From JAIMBK01 sp040755975 (lineage in GTDB: Bacteria > Bacillota > Desulfotomaculia > Desulfotomaculales > Nap2-2B): 38,201 bases of DNA. The DNA is taken from assembly GCA_040755975.1 (NCBI GenBank), contig JBFLZY010000021.1, forward strand, positions 1 to 38,201, given 5' to 3'. Within the stretch, counting starts at the first letter, position 1; every line of letters begins with the position of its first letter. The notes under the pieces are model-generated. The model searched no databases. It saw only the letters and a program-made list of their open reading frames with translations, and was not told the DNA's origin. Below, piece after piece: positions 24,956 to 32,590 of the stretch. The position numbers and the translations under genes are program-made.

Positions 24956-25318
24956 TTACTCACCCCAGATCATCAAGGAAATAAAGTCGAGACGGACAAC
25001 ATCGTCCTCTGAACCCACCACTTGCAAGGTCCCGTTCAAGTACGGCTCGGTGGGCGTGATATCGCCGTAAAAAAGGTCCGCCAGGGTTTCGCTGTCGGCA
25101 ATCACCGTCAAGTCGGGATTTTCCCAGGCGCCCTCGTACACGGTAAGGCTCCCGTCGGTCAAAACCAGCGTGTGCTCGGACGTTATATCGTTGGCCCGGA
25201 CCAGAATTACCCGGTTCCAGTCCTTATTCATGATCTTTAAACGCTCATTTTGATTGTAACTCTGCCAAAACGCCTGCAAACTCTCTTTTATTTCTAAATG
25301 ACTGGCCACTTCCTCCAA
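24956..25318 (-). CDS. SCP2-type lipid-binding domain protein
   Basis: The 120-residue protein resembles a stand-alone SCP2 sterol-transfer domain. The middle (HTLVLTDGSLTVYEGAWENPDLTVIADSETLADLFYGDITPTEPYLNGTLQV, of which I cite the motifs LTVIADSETLADL and YLNGTLQV) follows the family pattern of a beta sheet capped by helices. The ligand is unknown. Start is TTG at 25318, 3 nt after AGGAGG, or a GTG three codons later. It sits between the quinate-dehydrogenase-like gene (30 bp upstream) and the permease. Confidence 0.78.
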   Translation of the reverse strand: MEEVASHLEIKESLQAFWQSYNQNERLKIMNKDWNRVILVRANDITSEHTLVLTDGSLTVYEGAWENPDLTVIADSETLADLFYGDITPTEPYLNGTLQVVGSEDDVVRLDFISLMIWGE

Positions 25319-25348
25319 AAACCTCCTGCTGTCCTCTGGCTATTGGTG

Positions 25349-26260
25349 CTACCGCAAGGGAATAATCCGGGGGCGAAAATCCAAACGCCGGAGCAAATCC
25401 AGGTATTCTTCCGGCTGAATCTCTTCCCAGGGCTTTTGCAGAATGGCCACCAGCACTCCTTCAATCACGTTGGTGCCGAAGGAGCGCCCTGCAAACTCCG
25501 GAGTGGTGGTCACCAGCCAGCCGGCTCCCTTTTCCTTTAAAAAGTTTACGTCTTCTGCAGTGGTGGTATTGGTGATGATGGTTTGCCCGGCAAGGGCGGG
25601 CATATAGCGCCTGACCAGGTGGTAGTCCCCGGCAATAACCTTGGCCTCCCGGTAATAGTGGCCGTATTTTTTGATTTTTTCTTCATCCTGGACTTCCTGC
25701 TTTTTCCCCGTGGGGTATAACATATGAAAGGGTAATTTAACCATGTCCGGCAGAATTTTATTGGCAATTTCAGCCAGTTCAGCGAGGCTTTTAATGGCGT
25801 AAGGAATCCCGGCGGCGAAAATTAAATCGCCGAAGGTAACATCGCAACCGATGTCTAGAAACGCTTCGGCCATCCCGAAACGATCGACCGCACTGACCAT
25901 CAGCACGGCAATCCCGGGCGGCAAGAGGCCGGTGTTTTCCCGTAAATAATAGACCGTTTGCCGCTCCAAAGTATTTTTCAACCCGCTGCCGTCCACCACG
26001 GGGGTTTTGCGGGCGGCTGCCATTAATTTTAAACCATCCCGGACGGCGTAGCGGGTTTTTCCGGCGTAAAGGTAAACATCTATCCCGCCCAGGCCGATGG
26101 CGTCCACTTTGCCGTCGAGCTCCCGGATGGTTTGGATGGCCTTGTCTAAATCGCCGTCCGTGCCCACCCGGCTGATTTCAAACTGCTCTCCCAGCAGCTC
26201 CACATTCACCCGGTGATCTCTTTTTGAGGAACCCAGGCTTACGCTGACCACCCGTCTCAA
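25349..26260 (-). CDS. Quinate/shikimate 5-dehydrogenase-like protein
   Basis: The 303-residue protein resembles those annotated as quinate 5-dehydrogenase in Clostridia. It has a first domain with DAIGLGGIDVYLYAGKTRYAVRDG and a second with IAVLMVSAVDRFGMAEAFLDIGCDVTFGDLIFA (cited in pieces: VDRFGMAEAFLD, GCDVTFGDLIFA). The usual GxGGxA nucleotide loop of AroE is not obvious, so the enzymatic name is doubtful. Start is TTG at 26260. It leads the operon with the SCP2-like protein and permease, which hints at uptake and handling of a small hydrophobic or amino-acid-derived compound. Confidence 0.6.
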   Translation of the reverse strand: MRRVVSVSLGSSKRDHRVNVELLGEQFEISRVGTDGDLDKAIQTIRELDGKVDAIGLGGIDVYLYAGKTRYAVRDGLKLMAAARKTPVVDGSGLKNTLERQTVYYLRENTGLLPPGIAVLMVSAVDRFGMAEAFLDIGCDVTFGDLIFAAGIPYAIKSLAELAEIANKILPDMVKLPFHMLYPTGKKQEVQDEEKIKKYGHYYREAKVIAGDYHLVRRYMPALAGQTIITNTTTAEDVNFLKEKGAGWLVTTTPEFAGRSFGTNVIEGVLVAILQKPWEEIQPEEYLDLLRRLDFRPRIIPLR

Positions 26261-26433
26261 AACGAAAAACCCCCTGCTCTTTATAATAAGCCAAACCCTT
26301 TACCATTGTAACCAAATTAAAGTAAAATTACAAGCCGTTTGCCTCCGGAAAAAGACTCTCGTCCGCCGGTAAGTGCCCTGCCTTACAGAGCAGAGGGGGC
26401 CCACCACGGGCAGTTCTCTTGGAAAAACCAGCT

Positions 26434-27141
26434 TTATAATCTGATGTTAGTCTCGCTAAACAGTTTTTTCAAGCTGAAATAAAAAAAGCCGGCCGTCGAG
26501 CGCTGCGCGCGCCCAAGGAGGGCAATCGTAGCCTGATGGTAAAGCTCATCATTGCCGGGGGACTTGACGTAGCAATAGTATTCTTTGGCAACGCGGGCGT
26601 TGGCGGCGATCCATTCCTCGGGGGTTTCACCCTGGTTATATAACCCGCCCGCATTCACCTTATAATGGTGCTTCCGCTCTTTCACCCAGCGCTCGTAATC
26701 CAGGTGGCCGTCGAACATCCGGCAACAGGCGTGGTGAGGAACGCAGGCGTCCTGAACCAGGTGGGCCGCCGCGCCCAAAAAAAACATGGCTTTGGCGTGG
26801 TTCCCCTGCCGCCAAAGCACAAACGCTTTTTTAAAGTATGCGCTGCATTTTTGCGCCGCGTTCCCCCAGGGCCAGACTCCCCGCCCGGTCACCGGGTTAT
26901 AGTGGTGGGCGGTGCTGCGCCAAAGGCGGTCGGCCCAGACCACCCCTTCATCCAACTTGTTGTTGAATCGGTTGAACAACTGGGCAACCTGCTTATAGCC
27001 ATCGTTGGCCAGGATGATCCGCGCCTGGTGGTTACAGAATATATGCGTGCTGCTGGCGCCGAGAATCTGGGTGGGAAAGGAGGAAAAATAAACGGAAACA
27101 CCCAAAAGAGGCTTGGCCAGGTTGAAAAGCAACAGCTTCAT
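26434..27141 (-). CDS. Zinc-dependent phospholipase C-like exported protein
   Basis: The 235-residue protein matches the bacterial zinc-dependent phospholipase C / S1-P1 nuclease fold. It has a signal-like start (KLLLFNLAKPLLGVSVYF) and metal-binding histidines in SSTHIFCNHQ, STAHHYNP and GAAAHLVQDACVPHHA with HLDYERW. Bacillus cereus PLC is similar and secreted. ATG at 27141 follows GGGGTG by 6 nt; the frame opens 15 codons earlier at 27186 without a ribosome site. It is divergent from the metallophosphoesterase gene. Cysteines near residue 160 (ACCRM) are extra. Confidence 0.82.
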   Translation of the reverse strand: MKLLLFNLAKPLLGVSVYFSSFPTQILGASSTHIFCNHQARIILANDGYKQVAQLFNRFNNKLDEGVVWADRLWRSTAHHYNPVTGRGVWPWGNAAQKCSAYFKKAFVLWRQGNHAKAMFFLGAAAHLVQDACVPHHACCRMFDGHLDYERWVKERKHHYKVNAGGLYNQGETPEEWIAANARVAKEYYCYVKSPGNDELYHQATIALLGRAQRSTAGFFYFSLKKLFSETNIRL

Positions 27142-27341
27142 CCAGTTCACCCCGGAAAACAGCAATATTTCGGCATTTCTTAGCATAACACATTGATCCG
27201 CCGATAATCAACACGTTTTTGCTTTTTATCATCCGGGCATTGGCCCGGATCTCCAGAGTTTTCCGCTTGTCCGGCCGATAAAAAACAGGATATACTTACT
27301 TTGTCGAAAAAATTACCCTCCACGCACTGGGAAAGATTAAA

Positions 27342-28760
27342 ATGACTATTAATGTCAAGTATTTTTTAAACAGGAATAAGCAACCCCGGATCTTAAGCCT
27401 GGCCGCCGAGCTTTTCGCTGTTTTAGTCGGGATCACGCTATTCCTCACCTTTCTTGGCCCGGCCCGCTATGACCTGGCCGGCCTGCACATTCTGGTGGCT
27501 CTAAAACCTTCTCTCCACGGCCAAACGGTGGTGGAATTGCCGCCCCTGGGTACCCTGACCATGCAAACGCACCGCACCCCTTTAGAAATCCGCTTAACCC
27601 TGCAAAACATCGACCCCGATCTCCTCTTTACCGATTTCACGCCGACCGTTAAGGATCTCTGGCCACATTTTGCACGGGCCGTCAGCAGCATCGTGATCAC
27701 TTTTCTGGCCAAACAGCTCCTCCTGGGAGCCCTCGGGGCTGCCCTGGTCTTTTGGATTTTCCGGCGGGCACCGCTCCGCAAGTGCCTACAAGCGGCGGCC
27801 GCTGGAATACTCGTCGTCGGGGCGCTTTTCACCGCCACCTGGGCCACTTACGATCCGAAAGCGGTGCGGGAACCGGAGTTCGCCGGGATTATCGCCTTTG
27901 CCCCCCAGATGCTGGCCCTGGCGGAAGATACCGTGGCGGAATTAAACGATTTCCGGGATAAAGCCGTCCAGCTCACCAACAACATCCAGCAGCTTCTTTT
28001 CAAAATCGAACAGATGAACCTGGTGCAGACGCCTGCAACCAGCGATATCAAGCTGCTGGCCGTCGCCGACCTGCACAACAACCCGGTCGGCATCGATCTC
28101 GCCCTGGCCCTGGCCAACCATTTTAACGTGGACGCAGTGCTGGATGCCGGCGATCTGACCGACTACGGTTCAGCTTTAGAGTTAAAAATCGTCAACTCTC
28201 TCCAGCAAATCCGCGTTCCGTACATTTTTGCCGCCGGCAACCACGATTCCCCGGCCATCAGCAAATTTATCAAAAACCTTCCGCAGGGGCGCGCGTTGGA
28301 AGGCAACGTCGTAGAAGTTAAGGGGATCAAAATCCTCGGCTCCCCCGATCCTTTAGCCTCCCGTCCTTTTGTTGTACAGACAAAAGAAAATTTGCTCCCT
28401 GAACAAATAACTGGTCTGGAAAAAAGTCTGGAAAAAAGCAAGGTTTTCCCGGATCTGCTGCTGGTCCACAACCCCGCGGTGGCCAGAGCTTTCGCCGTTA
28501 AGATCCCCGTTCTGGTAGCCGGGCACACCCACCGGCCCGCCATTGAAAAGATCGGCGGCAGCCATTTGATCAATCCGGGCACAACCGGCGCGGCCGGCAC
28601 CAGGGGGCTGGACCTTAAATCAGGCGTTCCTTATTCCGCGGCCATTTTATATTTTACAGCCGGCCCGAAGCGGGAGCTAAGGGCCGTGGACACCATTAAA
28701 TACAATCCTCTCTCGGGGAAATTCAGCGTCGAGCGCCAGGTATTCACGAAAGGGGATTAG
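27342..28760 (+). CDS. Membrane-anchored metallophosphoesterase
   Basis: The 472-residue protein has hydrophobic segments at about 18-40, 113-137 and 148-165. A C-terminal calcineurin-like phosphoesterase domain follows (about 235-440) with the full metal set: VADLHNN, GDLTD, GNHDS, LLVHNP and GHTHRP. The domain probably faces the outside or follows a long loop; topology is not certain. Substrate unknown. The neighbouring PLC-like and terpene genes suggest envelope lipid work, but this is weak evidence. Confidence 0.88.
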   Translation: MTINVKYFLNRNKQPRILSLAAELFAVLVGITLFLTFLGPARYDLAGLHILVALKPSLHGQTVVELPPLGTLTMQTHRTPLEIRLTLQNIDPDLLFTDFTPTVKDLWPHFARAVSSIVITFLAKQLLLGALGAALVFWIFRRAPLRKCLQAAAAGILVVGALFTATWATYDPKAVREPEFAGIIAFAPQMLALAEDTVAELNDFRDKAVQLTNNIQQLLFKIEQMNLVQTPATSDIKLLAVADLHNNPVGIDLALALANHFNVDAVLDAGDLTDYGSALELKIVNSLQQIRVPYIFAAGNHDSPAISKFIKNLPQGRALEGNVVEVKGIKILGSPDPLASRPFVVQTKENLLPEQITGLEKSLEKSKVFPDLLLVHNPAVARAFAVKIPVLVAGHTHRPAIEKIGGSHLINPGTTGAAGTRGLDLKSGVPYSAAILYFTAGPKRELRAVDTIKYNPLSGKFSVERQVFTKGD

Positions 28761-28867
28761 CCACCGGCCTCTTCACGGATTGGAAGCATCCACCTCTCCA
28801 AAGATCGCCCTGTATCACGGCTGTCTTTTGCGGGTTATACTACCGGATAAAGGGGCGGATCAAGGTT

Positions 28868-29920
28868 TTGGGCAACCTGACCTTTCACCTGCCAAAAATC
28901 CTTTTCAGAATTTATCCCGGAATAAGAAGAGAGCTCGGCAAATGGGAAGCAATGGCCCGAAAGTGCCCGGACGAAAAATTAAAAAAGCTGGCTTTAGCCA
29001 GCCTGAAATTCAAAAGATTTCACTGCCAGGGAGGGGGCGTCTTTGCCGCCTGGGTTCCCAGGCAATACCGGGAACCGCTGCTGAAAGCAATCATTTCGCT
29101 CCAGACCATCAGCGATTACCTGGATAACCTCTGCGACCGGGCCGGTTTGCACGACGAATCGTCATTTGCGCAACTGCACCGGGCCTTTCTGGACGCCCTG
29201 GATCCGGCTGCCGGGATAAGCAATTATTATTCCCTCTACCCCCATCGGGAGGACGGCGGGTATTTAAATTCCCTTGTCCGGACCTGCCGGCAGACCGTCG
29301 CGGTCCTTCCCGGCTATCCGCTGGTTAAAGAACACGCGTTAACCCTGGCCGGGCTCTACTGCGGCCTCCAGGTGTACAAACATTTGCCTGCGCAAGAGCG
29401 CGAAAAATGCCTGGTGTCCTGGCTCCAACCTCTGCTCGCGCCCAACCCGCAGTTATTCTGGTGGGAACTGGCCGCAGCCGCCGGCTCCACCCTGGGCATC
29501 TTCGCCCTGCTGGCGCTGGCCGGCAGGCCGGAGCTTTCCCCGGACGGCATCGCAAAAATAAACCGGGCCTACTTTCCCTGGATCGGCGGCCTGCACATTT
29601 TGCTCGATTATTTTATCGATCAGGCCGAGGACAAGGAGGAGGGAGATCTTAACTTTGTTTTTTATTACCCCGACGTGCGGCAGGCGGCAAAACGCCTGCG
29701 GTTTTTCTTTGCGCAGTCCCTTCGAAAAGCCCGGGAGCTGCCCGACCCCGCTTTTCACCAGCTGATCGTAAAAGGTCTGCCGGCCATGTACCTTTCAGAT
29801 CCGAAGGTAAGCACCCAACAATTCCTGCCGGCAGCCGGCGCTCTCCTCGCCGCCGCCGGCCCCGACGGGCAAAAGCTCTATCGCTTTTGCAATTTCTTGC
29901 GCCGGGTCGGGATAATTTAG
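28868..29920 (+). CDS. YtpB-like (DUF2600) tetraprenyl-beta-curcumene synthase
   Basis: In Bacillus, YtpB converts all-E-heptaprenyl diphosphate to a monocyclic C35 terpene that is later made into sporulenes of the spore coat. The 350-residue protein shows the family's helical pattern and an acidic metal motif in TISDYLDNLCDR (about residue 80), plus LDYFIDQAEDKEEGD near 238. Start is TTG at 28868. Its last 126 bp overlap the convergent polyprenyl synthase gene, which would supply a long-chain prenyl diphosphate substrate. No squalene-hopene cyclase is in the window. Confidence 0.85.
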   Translation: MGNLTFHLPKILFRIYPGIRRELGKWEAMARKCPDEKLKKLALASLKFKRFHCQGGGVFAAWVPRQYREPLLKAIISLQTISDYLDNLCDRAGLHDESSFAQLHRAFLDALDPAAGISNYYSLYPHREDGGYLNSLVRTCRQTVAVLPGYPLVKEHALTLAGLYCGLQVYKHLPAQEREKCLVSWLQPLLAPNPQLFWWELAAAAGSTLGIFALLALAGRPELSPDGIAKINRAYFPWIGGLHILLDYFIDQAEDKEEGDLNFVFYYPDVRQAAKRLRFFFAQSLRKARELPDPAFHQLIVKGLPAMYLSDPKVSTQQFLPAAGALLAAAGPDGQKLYRFCNFLRRVGII

Positions 29921-30865
29921 CTCCGTCAAGGGGGTTAAAATCCCCCGGGCGATCTTTTTTAAACCTTCCCGCGCCCGGCCCGCCGGCAAGGGTTCCAGGG
30001 CCTCGAGCGCCAGCTTTATTTTCAAGAAAACGACCCTCAGGGCATAGCGCAAGCAACCGGCGTCAGTCAGGCGGCCGGCCAGTTCCCTCGCTTCTTCCGG
30101 GGATAGCCCCCCCCGGCGCAGTTTTTCTTTCCAGGCGGAACCTTCCGCGGATGTATTTAAAAAATGAATCACCGGCAGGGTGGCGATTCCTTTGCTCAGG
30201 TCCTGCAGGCACGGTTTGCCCAATAATTCGGGGCTGCCCGTAAGGTCCATAACGTCGTCGATAATCTGAAAGGCGGTCCCCAGGTTTAAAGCGTATTTCT
30301 CCAGGTGTTTCAGCTCCCCCCTTTGGAGATTGCCCAGGATACCTCCGCTCTGGCAGGAGGCGACAAGCAGCGAAGCGGTCTTTTTCCGGACGCGGGTGAA
30401 ATACCCGCTCAGGCTGAAGTCCCTGGCGCACAGCTCGGCAATTTCCCCTTCGCACATGAAACGAATTGTTTCGGTGACGGCTTTCAGAATACCCCTCGGC
30501 AGGTCGATGATTAAGTTAAAAGCGGTGGCAAAAAGGTAATCTCCCGTGAGCACCGCCGGAACCCGGCCAAGTAAACGGTACAGGCTGGGCCTGGCGCGGC
30601 GAAGGGTGGCTTCGTCGATAATGTCGTCGTGAATGAGCGAAGCCAGGTGAATCAACTCCATGGCGGCGGCCGCCCGGGCCACCGCCCGCAAATCCGGTGA
30701 GGCGAATCCTGCCGAAGCAGCCACCAGGGCGGCCCGTAAGCGCTTTCCGCCAACAAGCGCGTGCGCCAGGGAATCCCGGACGGCCGGAACCCGGCTGGCC
30801 GTGGCCAGACGCAGCAATTCTTCAAGTTCTTCGGGAGCGGGGAAATGGAGATAACTGAAAGTCAT
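29795..30865 (-). CDS. Long-chain trans-polyprenyl diphosphate synthase
   Basis: It elongates allylic diphosphates with IPP to give long all-trans chains for quinones or terpenes. The 356-residue protein has GGKRLRAAL (about residue 38), the first aspartate-rich motif HDDIIDEA near 75, and the second motif DDVMD near 200, with KG before it. The C-terminus is about 40 residues longer than usual (GAGGGEESAGC) and lies in the overlap with the YtpB-like gene. ATG at 30865 follows GGAGG. A HepT-type role with the convergent terpene synthase is inferred from proximity. Confidence 0.88.
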   Translation of the reverse strand: MTFSYLHFPAPEELEELLRLATASRVPAVRDSLAHALVGGKRLRAALVAASAGFASPDLRAVARAAAAMELIHLASLIHDDIIDEATLRRARPSLYRLLGRVPAVLTGDYLFATAFNLIIDLPRGILKAVTETIRFMCEGEIAELCARDFSLSGYFTRVRKKTASLLVASCQSGGILGNLQRGELKHLEKYALNLGTAFQIIDDVMDLTGSPELLGKPCLQDLSKGIATLPVIHFLNTSAEGSAWKEKLRRGGLSPEEARELAGRLTDAGCLRYALRVVFLKIKLALEALEPLPAGRAREGLKKIARGILTPLTELNYPDPAQEIAKAIELLPVGAGGGEESAGCRQELLGAYLRI

Positions 30866-30908
30866 TTTTTTCCTCCCGCCTGTTGGCGCCGGCGTTACCT
30901 CTGCGCAT

Positions 30909-30939
30909 AGTATAAGCACTTCCTTGCCTGGCCATGCAA
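30909..30939 (-). promoter_or_regulatory. Possible promoter of the polyprenyl synthase
   Basis: On the minus strand TTGCAT (30939-30934) and TATACT (30914-30909) are 19 bp apart (18 bp if TTATAC is taken). The spacing is long, so this is only a candidate. Confidence 0.4.
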
Positions 30940-30956
30940 CCGTTTAAATTTTTGCT

Positions 30957-30985
30957 TTGACTCCAAATTACGCCGGGATTAAAAT
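30957..30985 (+). promoter_or_regulatory. Sigma-A promoter of the flippase-like gene
   Basis: TTGACT (30957-30962), a 17-bp spacer and TAAAAT (30980-30985) precede the GTG start at 31010 by 24 bp. Both boxes match the consensus in 5 of 6 positions. Confidence 0.75.
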
Positions 30986-31009
30986 GGAAACAGCTTAAAC
31001 AAGAAAGCG

Positions 31010-32026
31010 GTGGGGCAGCTGAACGAAAAGCCCGCGGGTCTAAAACTTCTTCCCCGCCGGTACTGGTGGGGGGCCTTTTTTGCCTTCACCTTAAGCGCCC
31101 TGGGAATCATCATGATCAGCGGCGCCGGCCTTAGGCAAAGTGCGCAAGTCATAACGGCCATGAAAAGCAGTTACCTGGCGGCGGCAGCGACCCTCTTGAT
31201 TGGCCTGTGGCTTCTGGAAGCCGCCCGGATGAAAGCAATCCTGGCCTTGCTGGGAGAACGTTTGCCGGTAAAAGACATCGTGCAGGTAAACCTGGCCTTT
31301 GGCTTCGCCGCCGCCGTCACGCCGGCCGCCGGGGGAGGACCGCCGGCCCACGCCTACCTTTTTTATTTGAAAGGGATCGCGGCGGAAAAAGCAGTAGCGG
31401 CGGTCAGCGCGCGGACTTTGCTGGCCGTGGGCTCCATTTCCTTGCTCAACCCGCTGCTCGTTTTTAGTTTTCGGAATTATCTGGGCTTGCCGGCGCTAAC
31501 TGAAAAACTCGTTTTGGCGGGGGTAGTCAGCGTATCCACGGGGATTTTTGTTTTCTTATTCTTGTCTTTGCGACCGGAACTAATTTTTCCCCTGCTGAAA
31601 TGTCTGCCCGAAAAAACGCGGGCTAATTCAAGTGAGCGGATCGCCGGGTTTAGTTCTTCCCTCCGTTCCCTTCTTTTTACTTCCCGCAAAAGTACTTTAA
31701 TCTCTATCTTAGCGCTTTCTTTCCTTTACTGGGGAATTTTCTTTTCCATCGGCTGGGTGCTGGCCGTGGCGCTCGGCGGCTCCGTAGCCTGGCCGGCCAT
31801 GGTTGCCCGCCAGGTGGTCCTGCATTTTTTATTGGCTTACGTTCCTTTGCCGGGGGCCAGCGGGGTAGCGGAGGTAAGCTACGCCGTTTTTTTCACGCCC
31901 TTTGTGCCGGCCGCCGCGCTGCCTGCCTTGGTGGCCGGTTGGCGCTTTTTTACTTATTACCTCAATATAATCATCGGCGGCATATTATTCTGGTGGCTGG
32001 TTGCCCGCCAAAGGAAAAGTTTTTAA
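31010..32026 (+). CDS. Lysylphosphatidylglycerol synthase TM-type (UPF0104) membrane protein
   Basis: The 338-residue protein has about eight hydrophobic segments and the UPF0104/YbhN signatures VNLAFGFAAAVTPAAGGGPPAH near residue 95 (cited as AFGFAAAVTPAAGGGP) and YVPLPGASGVAEVSYA near 285. The family includes the flippase half of MprF without the lysyl-transferase half, and stand-alone members of unclear substrate. GTG at 31010 is the first start after the promoter; no good ribosome site is visible. It is divergent from the polyprenyl synthase, so prenyl-lipid movement is possible but unproven. Confidence 0.85.
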   Translation: MGQLNEKPAGLKLLPRRYWWGAFFAFTLSALGIIMISGAGLRQSAQVITAMKSSYLAAAATLLIGLWLLEAARMKAILALLGERLPVKDIVQVNLAFGFAAAVTPAAGGGPPAHAYLFYLKGIAAEKAVAAVSARTLLAVGSISLLNPLLVFSFRNYLGLPALTEKLVLAGVVSVSTGIFVFLFLSLRPELIFPLLKCLPEKTRANSSERIAGFSSSLRSLLFTSRKSTLISILALSFLYWGIFFSIGWVLAVALGGSVAWPAMVARQVVLHFLLAYVPLPGASGVAEVSYAVFFTPFVPAAALPALVAGWRFFTYYLNIIIGGILFWWLVARQRKSF

Positions 32027-32033
32027 TCTGTAA

Positions 32034-32057
32034 ACTTGCCAAGAAAGCAAGTCTTTT
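32034..32057 (+). terminator. Weak terminator after the UPF0104 gene
   Basis: A 6-bp stem ACTTGC/GCAAGT with a 7-nt loop is followed by CTTTT. The stem is short. Confidence 0.4.
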
Positions 32058-32082
32058 CCTTAACTGCGCTTCATGCCCGGAT

Positions 32083-32111
32083 TTGCCGGATACACCTTCC
32101 CAAAATATTTT
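32083..32111 (+). promoter_or_regulatory. Candidate promoter of the YlbF-family gene
   Basis: TTGCCG (32083-32088) and TATTTT (32106-32111) are 17 bp apart, 70 bp before the gene. Confidence 0.45.
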
Positions 32112-32181
32112 TTGCCAAGCCCGTTTTGGGCAGGACTTTATTCGCGCCACGGAGAAGAAAGAAAAAAGGGGGTGATTTTGA

Positions 32182-32550
32182 ATGTCCAGAACCTCTATTA
32201 TGGACAAGGCTAGGGAATTGGGCCAGGAACTGGCTGCCTCCCCTGAGTACATAGAGATGAGACAGGCGGAAGCAAATATTATCCGGGACCCCCAGGCAAG
32301 CAGTGTAGTGCAAAACTTTCAAGAACTGAAAAAAGCGTGGGAAAAGGCCCAAATTCAAGGAATCCACCTGCCCCAGGCGCACTTGCAAAAACTTCAAGAA
32401 GCAGAGGAACGCATGTTACTGAATCCCGTGGTCAGAAACTTTACCGAGGCCCATCAACGCTTTTTAGAAGTGTTGCAGGAAGTCAACCATACAATATGGG
32501 AAGGAATAAGGGGATGCAGTTGCGATGAGGGAGAGTGCGGCAGCGGTTGA
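32182..32550 (+). CDS. YlbF/YmcA-family protein with Cys-rich tail
   Basis: The 122-residue helical protein matches the Com_YlbF family (MDKARELGQELAASPEYIEMRQAE, cited as LGQELAASPEYIEM; then NPVVRNFTEAHQRFLEVLQEVN). In Bacillus, YlbF, YmcA and YaaT form a Fe-S-containing complex that aids RNase Y processing, sporulation and competence. The end GCSCDEGECGSG holds three cysteines that could take part in such a cluster. ATG at 32182 follows GGGGGTGATT. A terminator follows directly. Confidence 0.87.
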   Translation: MSRTSIMDKARELGQELAASPEYIEMRQAEANIIRDPQASSVVQNFQELKKAWEKAQIQGIHLPQAHLQKLQEAEERMLLNPVVRNFTEAHQRFLEVLQEVNHTIWEGIRGCSCDEGECGSG

Positions 32551-32563
32551 AGGTAAGTTAACG

Positions 32564-32590
32564 GCCGGGCGTTCCGCCCGGCTTTATTCT
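32564..32590 (+). terminator. Intrinsic terminator after the YlbF-family gene
   Basis: Perfect stem GCCGGGC/GCCCGGC with a 5-nt loop, then TTTATTCTT. It overlaps the last codons of the convergent gene at 32584. Confidence 0.88.
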
